Assembly: GCA_024734495.1 (NCBI GenBank)
Contig: JALMQS010000225.1
Span: 4,672,369-4,736,368 of the forward strand
DNA length: 64,000 nucleotides
From: Forficula auricularia
Taxonomy: Eukaryota > Arthropoda > Insecta > Dermaptera > Forficulidae
Reading direction: 5' to 3'
Below are positions 1 to 13,900 of this stretch, in pieces. The notes beneath the pieces are model-generated. The model was not told the DNA's origin, did no database searches, and saw only the letters and a program-made list of their open reading frames with translations. Each line of letters opens with the position of its first letter. The stretch's first letter is position 1. The position numbers and the translations under genes were made by a program.

Positions 1-294
1 TCTGATATCTAATCAAGTAACGGGATTCTTTTCCTTTTGCTCTGTTTTTTAAATTGAAATGCATTTATTTCATTCCGAGTCCACCACCCAGCGGGGCAAG
101 CGCCTTAATATTTGTGTTTTATGGGTGTCACGTTTTGTGTATTTCTTTTGACACCTGCTTTTAGAGAATTGTTCAAACCTTCATGATATACAAGGTAAGC
201 ATTTAAAATACAATTTTTAAAATCTTTTGGATAATTTAATGATTCCAAAAATAATCAACTGGTATGTTTACCACACGACTTTCACATTTTCGAA

Positions 295-535
295 ATTCGA
301 AACTTGAGCTCGATACCTATACGCTGAAGGAGTACAGAAAGCTTTTGTTTAAAATCGGAAAACGGGAAATAAACATTTACATGAAAGATTTTTCGTTTTT
401 TTTTTGACTTTCTCAAAAACGGCTCTAACGATTTTTTAAAATTTTTTTAATGTCCACTTCCGGTTTTTCGATTTCAACCAAAAGCTTGCTGTACTCTTTC
501 TAGCCTATATTGAGCTTAAGTTTCGAATTTCGTAG
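295..535. repeat. Imperfect inverted repeat
   Basis: TTCGAAACTTGAGCTCGATA...GAGTACAGAAAGCTTTTG at 297-345 is mirrored at 478-525. Otherwise 1-900 shows no gene. Confidence 0.6.
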
Positions 536-904
536 CTCTGAGACTTATGGTTGCGAAACGCAGGTGGGGGGGTACATAACTATATACGTACAGAGTGACC
601 AATTTTTGGCCCCTCTTTTGACCCCTGAGGACGACAATTTCCGGTTTTATGTCCTAAACCCGATTTTCAACTATTAAGGCCATCGATTCCTTTCACCTAG
701 AAGTGATAAAATGAAATTAACTTTTTTCATCTCTGAGATACAAGCTCTCAAAGAGTCAGGACCCAGACAGGCCATCGCAATTCTTCCCCATTATATTCTG
801 TGAATATAAATGTGAAAGTCAAAAACACTTCATATCTACATAATATATTCTTTGTTATGGTGAATAACAGTATTAACGATTATTTTTTTTAAATATTAAT
901 AGTA

Positions 905-1220
905 TTAGTATATTTTATCTGCCCAAATATTTTTTTTTATTTTTTATCAAAACTACGAGGTAAATAATTTCAATTTTTTTTAAGTTACTCCGAATATATT
1001 ATTCTAACAAATTTTAGTTTTTCATCAAGATGGTGAAAGTCCTTTAATGAAAAAAAATAAAATAATGATAATTTTCCCACCCTTTCCCAATCTAACATAT
1101 GTAAAAAATGTCATTTTAATTGCAATTAATTCATATTTGGTGTGGTAAATCGTCTTCAAATTTTAACAGTATATTTATTATGCTTTTAATGACTTAAATT
1201 CTAAGACTTCTTGAATTTTT
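905..1220. mobile_element. TTAA MITE family B, inverted fragment
   Basis: Reverse-oriented interior of family B (TTTTTCATCAAGATGGTGAAA, TTGGTGTGGTAAATCGTC). Both termini absent. Confidence 0.7.
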
Positions 1221-1930
1221 GAATTTGTGAATGAAATACCTAAAGTATATGTCTACTTAATTTCTCTTTGACTTTTCCCTTTCAACGTGCTTTTACTTTC
1301 GACATAGCTGGATTGCTTATCTTCAAAAACATAACTGATTCTTTAATTATTTATTTCTTATTCATTATTTGTGATGGTATCAGTGAAAAGGGCTCCTATC
1401 TTCACCTACCAATTTTTTCAGGAATGGCAAAAATGTGAGTTAAATGTGGGTATAATTTTTCATTATATAGCAGCAAATTTTAATTCGGAATAGAATAATA
1501 GCGAGGGTAAGAATGGAAGAAATGCCCTATCTGCTTAAAAATTGTCAAAATTTAAACGGCTATAACTCAAAACTACGTTTTTACTTCTAAATATTCAAAA
1601 ATTCATAACTGAGTCAATTTTTGGAATTTTTGGGCGGGACAAAAAGCGCTTTGTTCAGTTGTTTCCCTAGAAACAGGAGATGCCATTAGCTCGATTTTGA
1701 CCAGGTGAAGATAAGGGCCCTTTTTCATGACACCTTCACATTTTATAATCTTATTATATTTATACTTTATATCTTTTTTAAGGTAAAATAAGAAAAACAA
1801 CAACAACAAACTATTTAATATATGTTTAGAATTTATTGTAAAATAAACATTTAAACACATTTTAGTACTAATATACATATTATTTATTACTTTTATTATC
1901 ATTCAACCGATACAAATCTATTTTTTTAAT

Positions 1931-4900
1931 CTACTGAATTTGAAGTTTAAATAATAGAGTTTTAAGTGCACGAGCTTCGTATGAAACAGTATTCCGCCCT
2001 TGAGATAGGGGTTGTTCTTGAAGAGGAGATTCAATAACAGTCTTTACATCTTTTACCAAAACCTAGAAATAAAATAAAGAGTATTAAAAAGGAAGATGGG
2101 GCGTCCTGAAGCATTCGAGGCAGAACTTCGCAAGCACCTAACTTAATATTTTATTTCTATTTTCTATTTTTGTATCCTATATGTTGGCATTGTTATTTTT
2201 TTCTACTCTCCTTCTATATATATTGTATTTCTAATATTTATGTTTCAATTAATTATTATGTACCAAATGTTTTACCTTTTGAACTTTTCTCGCTTTTATA
2301 TTGGTTTTTCCGTTTTTGTTTTGTATGTTGGCATTGTTATTTTTTTCTACTCTCCTTCTATATATATTGTATTTCTAATATTTATGTTTCAATTAATTAT
2401 TATGTACCAAATGTTTTACCTTTTGAATTTTTCTCGCTTTTATATTGGTTTTTTCGTTTTTGTTTTGTATTATACTAATATTTTTGTAATTGAATTGGCC
2501 GAAAATTGTACACTAAAGGGGCTAGATGGCCCTACAGATACAATGTTTTTAATAAATAAATAAATAAATAAATAATTATTTTCTGAAGATTAATACAATA
2601 AAAAAGAATAAGGAAAATTCATCATAATGAAAGTAAAAAATAATATAAAATACTATATAATATTGGAGGAAAAATATGTAAGTTTTTCAAAACTCGGTAC
2701 GGTGATTTGGGAATTTTTTTAACGATTGAAAAGTGAAATTAGGAAGAAATACAAATTAGTATGTCAAATATCAGCTCATTAACTACAACCTTTTCATAGA
2801 TAACGAGTTTCTGTATTGTTTTTAACTGCAAGTTTTGAAGTTAGTTAGCTAAAAATATAATCAATTCTTTGCTTTGGCCATTTAAGGTAGTTGTTTCACC
2901 ATATGGGTTTTCTTAGGATTTTTTTTTGAAATTTAGACAGATTATTATTTAAATACTTCTGCATCGATTGGTGGCAAAACGAAATTGATGAGCAATATAA
3001 TTCCGGAAATATGAAATTCCAAAGATAGTTTTTCAGATTCTTATACATTGCACACTATACGGGATATCGGAAAGTTTACATACATATTTAATTATAATTA
3101 AGAAACTCTTCTTACCATTGTTATAAAAAACTAAATCATATTTTAAGAAAATTTTAATTCATAGTTACAACACAGTTTGTGAGATAATAATAAAAAATGT
3201 CTCTTCTAGGATAAAAATATACAAGCTCGGACAGTGGGGCCAGATTTGTCAAACGAGCACGGGATTGGCTAGTAGTGGTACATAACAGCAAAAAATGTAT
3301 GCCTTATGAATTTTGAATCCTTATTGTCTGTACTATATACTCTAGCATTAACTTTTTGCTAGTATTGTCGCGAAACTACTACCTTAAAAAATGAAATCAT
3401 TTATTTATTCAACTTTACATGGAGTTCCGAAAATCACTCAGAAAAAATAAGAAGAGCTGCACTTAAATGAAATTTTTGTTCATTTTTCTAAGCATTCATT
3501 ACCTTCACAATTTTCCAAAAACTCGATTGTTTCTTTGAATACAGCATCTTTAATCACAAGCATATGTTTAGCCAGCATTTCAATTAAGGAAAGAAAACAT
3601 CGTTTAGTGTAAAACCTAAAAATTTAAAATCATTATCAATTAAATGTTTCTTGAGTAAAAATAAAAATAAAATTATACCAGGTATCAGTTCCAAGTTTTT
3701 TATTATATGGTTCTAAGCTTTTTATAATTCTTGAAATTCCGAATTCATAATTCCCTTTTGCACAATATAAAGTTCTAAAAAAAAAATTTAGATAATTTGA
3801 TCAAATTCCAAATAGAAGAAAATAGAATATGAAGATATTTACCCAATGACTAGATTGACGATACATAAATGAAAGACTTTTTTATTAGGCTCATCTTTGA
3901 CGATCGCTTCCTCCTCTTTTTCTATTTTTCGCATCATTTCTTCAGCTTCTTCGTTTTGCGATGTCATTATGTAGGAAACACATAAATTTGCCAAAACAAT
4001 TGCACTGACTTCAAGAAGCTAAAAAAATTAAATAATTCTATTATTATTCTTCAAATAAAAAATTCTTTAAGAGAAAAATCCAATAAAAGAAAAAAATGTT
4101 AATACATAATTTTATTTCTTTTATAATTATAAATAATCGATCATATAAAAAGTCTCCGCGGTTTTTGGGTACATTTTTGAACAAAGAATTTCTTTATTGA
4201 AAATCAATTTTAATCAAGTACATTTTGACCATTATTATCTATGACCTTTTGCCATTTTTTGGGTAGCTTCATAATTCCATCGGTGTAGAACTTCTCTGGT
4301 TTATCGTCGAAAAACTTGGCCAAGTGATTTCAGCGGCCCTTCGGCCGGCTAATTTTTTGCCATCAAGAGAGTTTTGCAGAGACCGAAACAAATGGTAGTC
4401 AGACGGTGGATGGATCAAAACTTTCCCAACCAAATTCCGTTAATTTGTTCCAAGTCATCAAAGATGAGTCTGACCGTGCACTCATCTTTGATGACTCGGA
4501 ACAAATTAACGGAATTTGGTTGGGAAGTTTTGATCCATCCACCGTATAGCCCGGACCTTGCACCGTCTGACTACCATTTGTTTCGGTCTCTGCAAAACTC
4601 TCTTGATGGCAAAAAATTAGCAGACCGAAGGGCCGCTGAAAATCACTTGGCCAAGTTTTTCGACGATAAACCACAGAAGTTCTACACCGATGGAATTATG
4701 AAGCTACCCAAAAAATGGCAAAAGGTCATAGATAATAATGGTCAATATGTACTTGATTAAAATTGATTTTCAATAAAGAAATTCTTTATTAAAAAATGTA
4801 CCAAAAACCGCGGAGACTTTTTAGATGATCTATTACATAAATAGATAGTAAAGGTGATTTTTTTATCGCTATTTTTATAAATAAAATAAATTATGATTTT

Positions 4901-7900
4901 AATATTATTTAATTTCAGGCAGGTTTCGAAAATTGTTAAACGAGAGTAGTTAAATTAAATTAATAGATAAATATTTTAACATTTTAAATCAAGTTAATAA
5001 TAATAATTAGAGACTGGATTTTTATGCAGTAAAAACTGCCAAAATATGCAGCAAAAATGCTGAAATATGCAATTAATATGCAGAATACGTTGAAATATGC
5101 AAATACCAGTATATGCAGTAAAAGATGGAATAAATTTTTTTATGCACTAAAAAATTAAATATGTTTTAAGGAGTGCTATGAAAAAATAAAATGATAAAGT
5201 AAGCTATTGAGACCAAGTGTCAAATATGCACTTTTATTTCGTAAAAAATTGCACAAAATTCTCATTATATTAAAGTTGTTATTGGGAAATAAGGACTATA
5301 TTTTATTCCCAACGTTTCATCAACTTTGATGACTTCTTCAGGGCTCAAATAGTAAACTTCCCTGCATGTTTGTCATTATTATAATTATCCTTTCTAAGTA
5401 AACATAACAAGGCAAGTCATTAACATTAAAGAATTTCAATCTGATTGATGTTAGTGACTTTGTTATGTTTACTAAGAAAGAATAATTAAAAATGACAAAT
5501 ATGCAGGGAAGATAACTATTTGAGCTCCTGAAGAAGTCAACAAAGTTGATGAAACGTTGGCAATAAAATATAAATTATCTGCATAAAGAATATAGTGCTT
5601 ATTTCACAATAACAACTTTAATAATTCAATCGATGAACATAACTAACCAAAATAATTCTCATTATATTTAATATATTAAAAATGAGACGATTTTCTCCAA
5701 GATTTATTTATTTCTAGCTTAACTAACTGTTACACCACTAAGGGCCAGCTGTGTGTCGGTTTGTAAAGTCTTTGTTAAAGTTGACAAAGGGTAAAACTTT
5801 AGAATTCACCTTGTGCTCGGCGGGATGGCTAATCAGATCAAAGGTAGTTTCATCTGATTGGCCATCCGGCCGGGCACAAGGTGAATTCTAAAGTTTTACC
5901 CTTTGTCAACTTTAACAAAGACTTTACAAACCGACATACAACTGGCCCTTAGTTCTTCAATCAAGAGTCCTTTAATAAATTAAATACCTACATTATCATA
6001 ATGTTTTTTGACGATAGGCTCATAAAATCCTGTTGCTTCCTTAAATTTATTTTCTTGCATAAAAAGTACATGGGCAACATTAAGCTTCCAGATGTCATGC
6101 TCATTACAAAATTCTACCGATTTTCTAAAGATTTTTTCAACTTGAGCATAATTTTCCATATCCCAATAAATTTTAGCTTGTGCCATTAAAACTGGAATAT
6201 ATCTGAAAATAAAATCAGTATAAATTTTATTCGGTTTTTAAAAATAAATATTAATTGACTAATTGAGAAAATTTTATCAGTGATTAAATTAAATAAATAA
6301 ATAATAATAATATCTGGTTTATGCGACTATGAAAGTCATCGTAAAACTCTTTGATTTATAGATATCCTATATTTTCCGGACAGGATATGATCCGAATCCT
6401 CAAAAAGCATCCATCATGGAAAATGGTGGATATTTATAAATCTAAGAGTTTTATTAAAAAAGGTGGTCCAAGTAAACGTTCAAGTCAACAAAATTTCCTA
6501 GAGAATTAGACAGAAATAAAGTTTCTAGGATGAGTGGTTTTCATTTTATGAAGGAAAAACTGCGAATTTTTGAAACAATGGAACATTGGAAAATGCTAGA
6601 TATCTATAAATCTAAGAGTTTTAACAAAAAAGTAGTCCCAGTAAACGTTCGTCATCAAAATTTCCTACAGGATGAGATAGGAATCAAGTTTCTAGGATGA
6701 GTGATTTTCATTTTATGAAGGAAAAACTGCGATTTTTTGCAAAAAATTACAGTTTTTCAAAACATCAACCTCATTGCGGCACGGGTTACCATTATCCAAT
6801 TAAGATGAAACTTTGTAGCAAATTTAATCTAGTTTAAAAATGTATAGTGTGGTCTTTGTCGCAAACGTGCTTTTTTATGATCAAAATGAGAAAAAATCGA
6901 AAAAAGTGCGAGTTTTTGGGATAGGTATTCAAAAGTGATCCGAGGGCTGTTTTTTGAAACCCCATTAAAAATCGAACTACTGGACAAATTTTGCATATTT
7001 TTTTTAATCGACGCAAAATTTTGTCCACTTTCATTTACTATAGAACGGTTATTTACAATATATGGACCGTTTTCGAGTTATAAGCGAAAAACTGGAAAAA
7101 GTCCGAAAATTTCGAGGTTTTTCGGCCACCAAAAGTTGTCCCCCACACTATCGAGGTCACAAACTTAGATTTGGCATACCCACACCATACCAAACGATCT
7201 TAGAAAAAAAATCTTTTCCCGCAATTAATGTAAACTGAACCACTTTTTGGATCCTCTATTTACTGAGCTAAATTCTAAATTACCTATCTAGAGCTTCATC
7301 ATAATCGCTGACAGCTCTCTTCGCAGCATCATCATCATGCGATGCCCGAGCTTCTTGAACTTGTTTCGTCAATTTACGTAAAGTTTCAGCATGTTTAGAG
7401 GCAATCTCATCAAATTTACGATAAGCCTCCTCAGGTGATGTCTGTTGAGTGATCAATGCATCCAAAAAACTATATAGGTACTAAAATATCAATCAATAAA
7501 ATCATTAGAAATATAATCACTAATTTCTTTTATCCAACACTTTTTAGTAATTCCATCACATAAACCAGGAAAATAATTTTTTCGTCATAATTCAAAGGAT
7601 GGAATTAAGCGAAGGTGTAGGCTTAAAAGTAGACATTTTACAAATAACGTTTATGAAATAAAGATAAGATTAAGTTTTTAAAAGAATCTGTACACTCTAT
7701 GCGATTTTGATGATTTGGTAATTTTTTTATCAGCGAACGGTTTGAGTAAGAAAACTGAAACTTGGCAAAAAGATGCAGCTTATTAATGCAATTGCCAAAT
7801 TTTAGCTCATTAGCTACCATAACTGTTCAAGAGATCCCTATAAACTATTCTATTTTTTTTTTTTTTCTGTATTTTTCGTCGAGAAGTCAGTTTTTCTATT

Positions 7901-10900
7901 TAGAAATACACATGTTTTAGTCCTAGATTGAGATTTCTATAAGTTGAGTTTTCGTGGGTATAGCAATCTAGACCGACATCCGAGAGTAGTAAGTAAAGTT
8001 TAGATATAGACATAAGAACTGGTCGAGAATTTGAACTCGAGTCCTGATACTTTAACCAACTAAGGGCCGGTTGTATGTCGCAAAGTAAATGCTTTTTACC
8101 ACTAACAAACGGTAGATGGTAAATGGAGCCACTGGGATGGCCAATCAGATGACAGGCAATGAGCAGCTCCATTTACCATCTACCATTTGTTAGTGGTAAA
8201 AAGCATTTATTTTGCGACATACAACCGGCTCTAAGGACCAGTTGTATGTCGGTTTGTAAAGACTTTGTTAAAGTTGACAAAGGGTAAAACCTTAGAATTC
8301 ACCTTGTGAAAGTGCGTGTCATCTGATTGATCATCCCGCCGGGCACAAGGTGAATTCTAAGGTTTTACCCTTTGTCAACTTTAACAAAGACTTTACAAAC
8401 CGACATACAACTGGCCCTAAGATACGTGAAGACCGGAGATCGATTCCTCACCGGTCTTGGGGGCCTATATCTAAATTATTTTCTTTATTTTCTAAACGTT
8501 TTTCATAATCTCTAATGTTAATATAAAAATAAAAATATAATAATGATTAGTCGGTGATATTGGAGAAACTTCAAACTATTACACTTCTACAACCTGTGTC
8601 AATTTTAGTAAATGAGTTAATTAACCAGGGCCGTATTTCTAAATAGGCTAAGTAGGCTACAGCCTAGAGCGACAAATTTTCAGAGGCGGTAGTTTGGCAA
8701 TTTATTCAAAAGTTAAAATAAAGTATTTCAGACGTTAATAATATTTTCCGTACGAATTTAGGAATACATATTTCTTAAAAATATGTTTTAGTCCTTCTAC
8801 ATAGCCTACTTTCTAAAACTATAACATAATACAAATTCACAGAACGTAATCTATAGTCATTAGCATTAAAATATAAAAATATGTTTAAAATAGTGATCAC
8901 TTTTCTCCAAGAATAAATTAATTAATGAAGTTCGAAACACATATCATTTTTAAACGAATCTTTAAAGAAGTAAGCAAAAAAAAAAACAAATACTTACTTA
9001 ACTAATTGATTTTATAATTTATTGTATAAACCATTAAAATGGTAGTTTTATCTAAACTAAATGAGCTTTATGTTTAAAAAAGATGAAAACACCAACAAAC
9101 TCTATCCTTTTGTTGTATAAAACAAATGTATTAAGCAAATATGAGCTATAGAGTGGGCGGCAAATGGACTTTAGCCTATAGGCGGCATACTCTTAAATTC
9201 GGCCCAGTAATTAAGCACTTTAAGGAATTAGTGAAAGCAATAAACATATATTAAGATCTATTCTGTATCTTTTAGCCATTGGATTATCTCAAACAAACAA
9301 GATTTTATTTTAAGGAAGAAGTAGAATATTTCCAAAAGATATAGAATATACCTGAATATTGGTATTTATTATATATTTAAGAGGGAGACTAAATTTACAA
9401 TTCTACAAAGAATATTATTGAATTTCTGATGCTTGTATTCAAAACGATATTTTCTTAGGATTTTTTTTTTTTTTAATGATATTGATGTGAGAAGGAGATA
9501 CACCAGAAGGTGGATCCCCTAAAGGCCTGTATGGGCTGGCCCCTCCATCGTGAAAAGAACAGAGTAGAAGGAAAAGAAGCCGGGATCACGAGCCAATCTC
9601 AGAAACTTAGATACAATTCAATATCCAATTTACTAAGGTTTTAGGGGCTTCGAGCAGTGGTAAATTCTCCGCGCGATAAATTCGGTTAAATTTATTCTCA
9701 CTTAATTTTTATTACCAGACCCTATACTTACAGAAAAAATGTCTGGGTATAGCCGGGAATCGAACCCGAGACCTCCGGGTTGCCAAGTCAGTTATTCTGA
9801 CCATTACACCACGGAGACGGATTTCAAGAAAATATTGCCTTCGGAAAAGTAAGATAGAAGTTAAAACAGGAATAGCAGGGAATTGGATAATAAATAAAAA
9901 ATTGAGTTTTTATCAAATGGGCCAGACGTTTCGACGATTTATTTCGACTTCCTCAGTGGCCCATTTTATCACTCTTTGTCAAAAGACAATTCCACTATGG
10001 CACGAAACATATTTAATCTTTTTTATTATGACTGTTCAAAATTGCCATACTTTCATTTACAATGACTACAATACATTCTTGGCCTCAATTATTCAACAAT
10101 CTTGTACCTTTTTTAACCGACTTCAAAAAAAGGAGGAGGTTCTCTATTCGACTGAATTTTTTTTTTTTTGTGCCTATGTTACCTCATATCTCCGATTGTG
10201 AACCGATTTTGAAAATTTTTTTGCATTGGGTCCAGTCTACCTTCCAATTGGTCCCATTTTTTTTCATAGGTATTAGACCTTTTTAGGTTTGTTTGTTCAG
10301 GACTAACTTCTTTGTTTATGAACCGATTTCGATGATTCTTTTTTTATTGGAAAGGGGGTATCTTAGGGATGGTGCAATATTAATTTGGTCAAGCTCTGAT
10401 GATAGGATCACTATTAATAACATCACTAAAAAGAGAAAAATAAAAATAATTTTTAAGAAAAAATAAAACCGACTTCAAAAAAATTAAATGCAACAAATAA
10501 AATACACTAAAAGGTATAAAATAATTATTATCTTATTTAGTTTAGTTGCAACTAAACTACGAAATATTAACATGAAATTACTTTTTGAAGTCGGTGCCAA
10601 ACATATCCCTTTTATGAATCGCACTTGACGGATCTTACTTAGTACGTTTGGTGGGTACACTCGGCTTATAGGTATAGTTTGTTTGGTGCCGACTTCAAAA
10701 ATAATTTCATGTTAATATTTCGTAGTTTAGTTGTAACTAAATAAGATAATAATTATTTTATACCTTTTAGTGTATTTTATTTGTTGCATTTAATTTTTTT
10801 GAAGTCGGTTTTATTTTTTTCTAAAAAATTACTTCTCCTTTTAACAATTAAAAAATCAAAATTCTTATAAAAATCCTTTATGTTGTTTTTATTTTTAAAC

Positions 10901-13900
10901 AGACAAAGCTTTGTTTAAAAATAAAAAACAGCATAAAGGATTTTATAATGCGAGAAAAGAACCAATAATGGTTTTCGTGCCAAAATATATGGATCACATC
11001 ACCGACAAACTACAATTTTGACTTCACTACCAATAGATATGATTGATGATTTTCCAGTCGGAGATTCTCTGCATTTAATTGATTTGGGTATTATGAAAAT
11101 GTGCTTATTCGGGTGGAGAGATGGTGCTTTCGGAAATTATAGATCAAAGTGGTGTGCGAGAAATATTGATACCGTCTCCGAATTTTTGAAAACTTGCAAA
11201 ATGCCTTCTGAGATTCATAGATCTGTTCGAGGATTGGATGTTCTATGTCACTGGAAGGGTACAGAATATCGCACTTTTTTACATTATTTGAGTATAGTGA
11301 ATAGGAAGTTAAAATAAATCGACGAAACGTCTGGCCCATTTGATAAAAAACTCTGTTTTTTTATTTATTGTCCAATTCCCTGCTATTCCTGTTTTAACTA
11401 ATACTTATTATGGATGCGAGTGATATACAATAAGATAGAAGGTTTAAAATTATTTTATTAAAACATATTTCTATTTGTGAACTACTCGCCTTTATTATCT
11501 TATCTGCCTAAAGTGCGAAGGAATTTGTATATTGTGCACTGTAAATAATAGAAGAGCAATGTTATACAGTGATATGGAATTTTATACAGTATTTGAAAAA
11601 AATACTTACAGGGGTTAAATACTTATATGTTAAATTAGCATTTTCGGCAAGAACATCTGCAGCCAGGTCATAATATTCATATTTGCAATAGAGAAGTAGT
11701 AGATTTCCAAAAGATTCAGGTGGAAACGGATTTTGTAAAAGTAAAAATTGCAATTTTTCAAAACCCTCTGTTGGCCTTTGATCCATGTTCATTAAAGCTT
11801 GATTGTGTAATGTTACAACATCAAGTTCTTCCTCAGATCTGGGAGGCATATCCGTTAATGCCTCTCTAGCGCTATCATCTAAAATATGAAATAGAGAATT
11901 ATAGATTTTTAAAATTAATATAAGCTGTTTTCTATTTTATTTTGCTCCGTGCTAAAAAAAAGTACCCTTAAGGTGAGATTTCGATGTCAGTTTGTCTGCC
12001 CCTTTGTCACATGTCTGTAGCTCCTAAACTTGAATTTGACATCTAATTTTTTTTAAAGATCTGCAGACAAGCACGGCGGAACGATTAGGCCAGGGGGGTC
12101 AAAACTTGGAAAGTGATGTAGGCCTACCGGGGGGCCTGGGGGTTATGGAATACCCCCCCAGCCACGGGGGGACTGGGTGACTTCCCAGAAAATTTTGAAG
12201 CAAATTAGTACAATTTAACCCAAAACAAAACCTTGGTCCATAAAAAAAATGAATTAATTAAGAAACCACTGGTAACCGGTAATTAATTTTCAATTGGTCA
12301 TGATTTTAAGACACTAAATTAATCTACAATCTACAATCAAGTGTTCATTGGATTTTGCCGAATATTGTAGCTCTTGTAGATGCAAGGTTTTTAGGTTTTG
12401 TTAAAGTAAACAGATAATAGTTTAACATTAATTTTAAAACCAACAATTTGGCAATAAAGTTGTTTTTGGGTAAGGTAACGGTAAAATTTCTTTCTTTAGG
12501 AGGTCCGCTGACCCCCTTTGAAACCGTAGACATTCCCAGGGGGGTCAGCTGACCCCCTGACCCCACGCTTCCCCCGTCCCTGTCTGCAGATAGTAAAAAA
12601 AAATATAGGCGCCTCTCTAAAAAACAAGTAGTGATAAAAATATACCCACATCCCATATAGTCAAATTGAAAGTTTTTGCCGAGAGTAGCAGAATTTTTAT
12701 ATATTGAAGGAGACAATAAAAGAGTGTGTCTTCTGCTGGAATTATAAATTTTATTTATTTATAACGAGATTCATAAATTAATTCATGTGAATACATTGTA
12801 ATAGACTGATGAAGAGGGCAAAGCCCTCGAAACTATAGTCTCGTTATAAATAAATAAAATTTATAATTCCAGCAGAAGACACACTCTTTTACTGTCTCCT
12901 TCAATCCCATATAGTCTTTTGGAATTCTATTATTAATCATGCTATCTTTTATTTTGACGACCCAGCCGTGAGCTATGAGCCTTTTAAAAGTTCACTCACA
13001 ACTCTTTAATTTAAAAATCTAAAAAAATGTATTAAAGTAGTTATGTGGAAGTACTTTTGATGAAAATTATTTTAGTTGTTATAAAATTAATAGATGACAA
13101 TGAAAACAATATACGGACCATCATTATTGAAAAGTTTTTATTTTGCCGAGAGTAGCAGAGTTGTTGATTCAAAGAGAGAAACAAAGAGATTGTCCTCTGC
13201 TTGATGCATACACACATATAAAATATATATGTGTGTATGTTTATTTGCATCAAGCAGAGGACAACCTCTTTGTTTCTCTCTATGGACCATCATTATGCCA
13301 GTCCCATTCACAATTGGCGCATTTTAATTTGTAGAAGGGTTTCTTAGCAGCCAATTAATAATGAATCTCAGGTTGTCAAAGGATCTTTATTTTAGTCTTT
13401 TTGGCAAGAAACTCTAGTAAGTAGACATATAAGACAATAGGAGGAAAATTTATGTACTTTCTACTTGTATGTCAAATGCAGTCGGTGACTGTCATTCCCA
13501 CCATTCAGATTCCCAAAAGAAAGTATATGAATAACTGAATTCAACAAATATTTAAATATGCTAACGATTATTTTAATATTAATACATGATGTGAATCTTG
13601 ATAATTAAGAACAAAATGAAGAAAAAGAAAAAATCTAGCCTTGCATAATCAAAGTAAATTCTTGGAAGATTGTGATTTTTATAAAATTTTCATTAGTATT
13701 TTGTTTTCATATTTAATTTTTTATAAAGGATAAGTAAAGAGAAACAAAGAGGTTGTCCTCTTTTATGCAAATAAACATACACACATATATATCAAATATA
13801 TATATTATTTATTTGTTTGAGACTATAGTTTCAGGCTTAGCCTTCATCATCATTCTTTTTAATTATAAATATTATTTTTCATGGTCAGTATCGCATGGAT

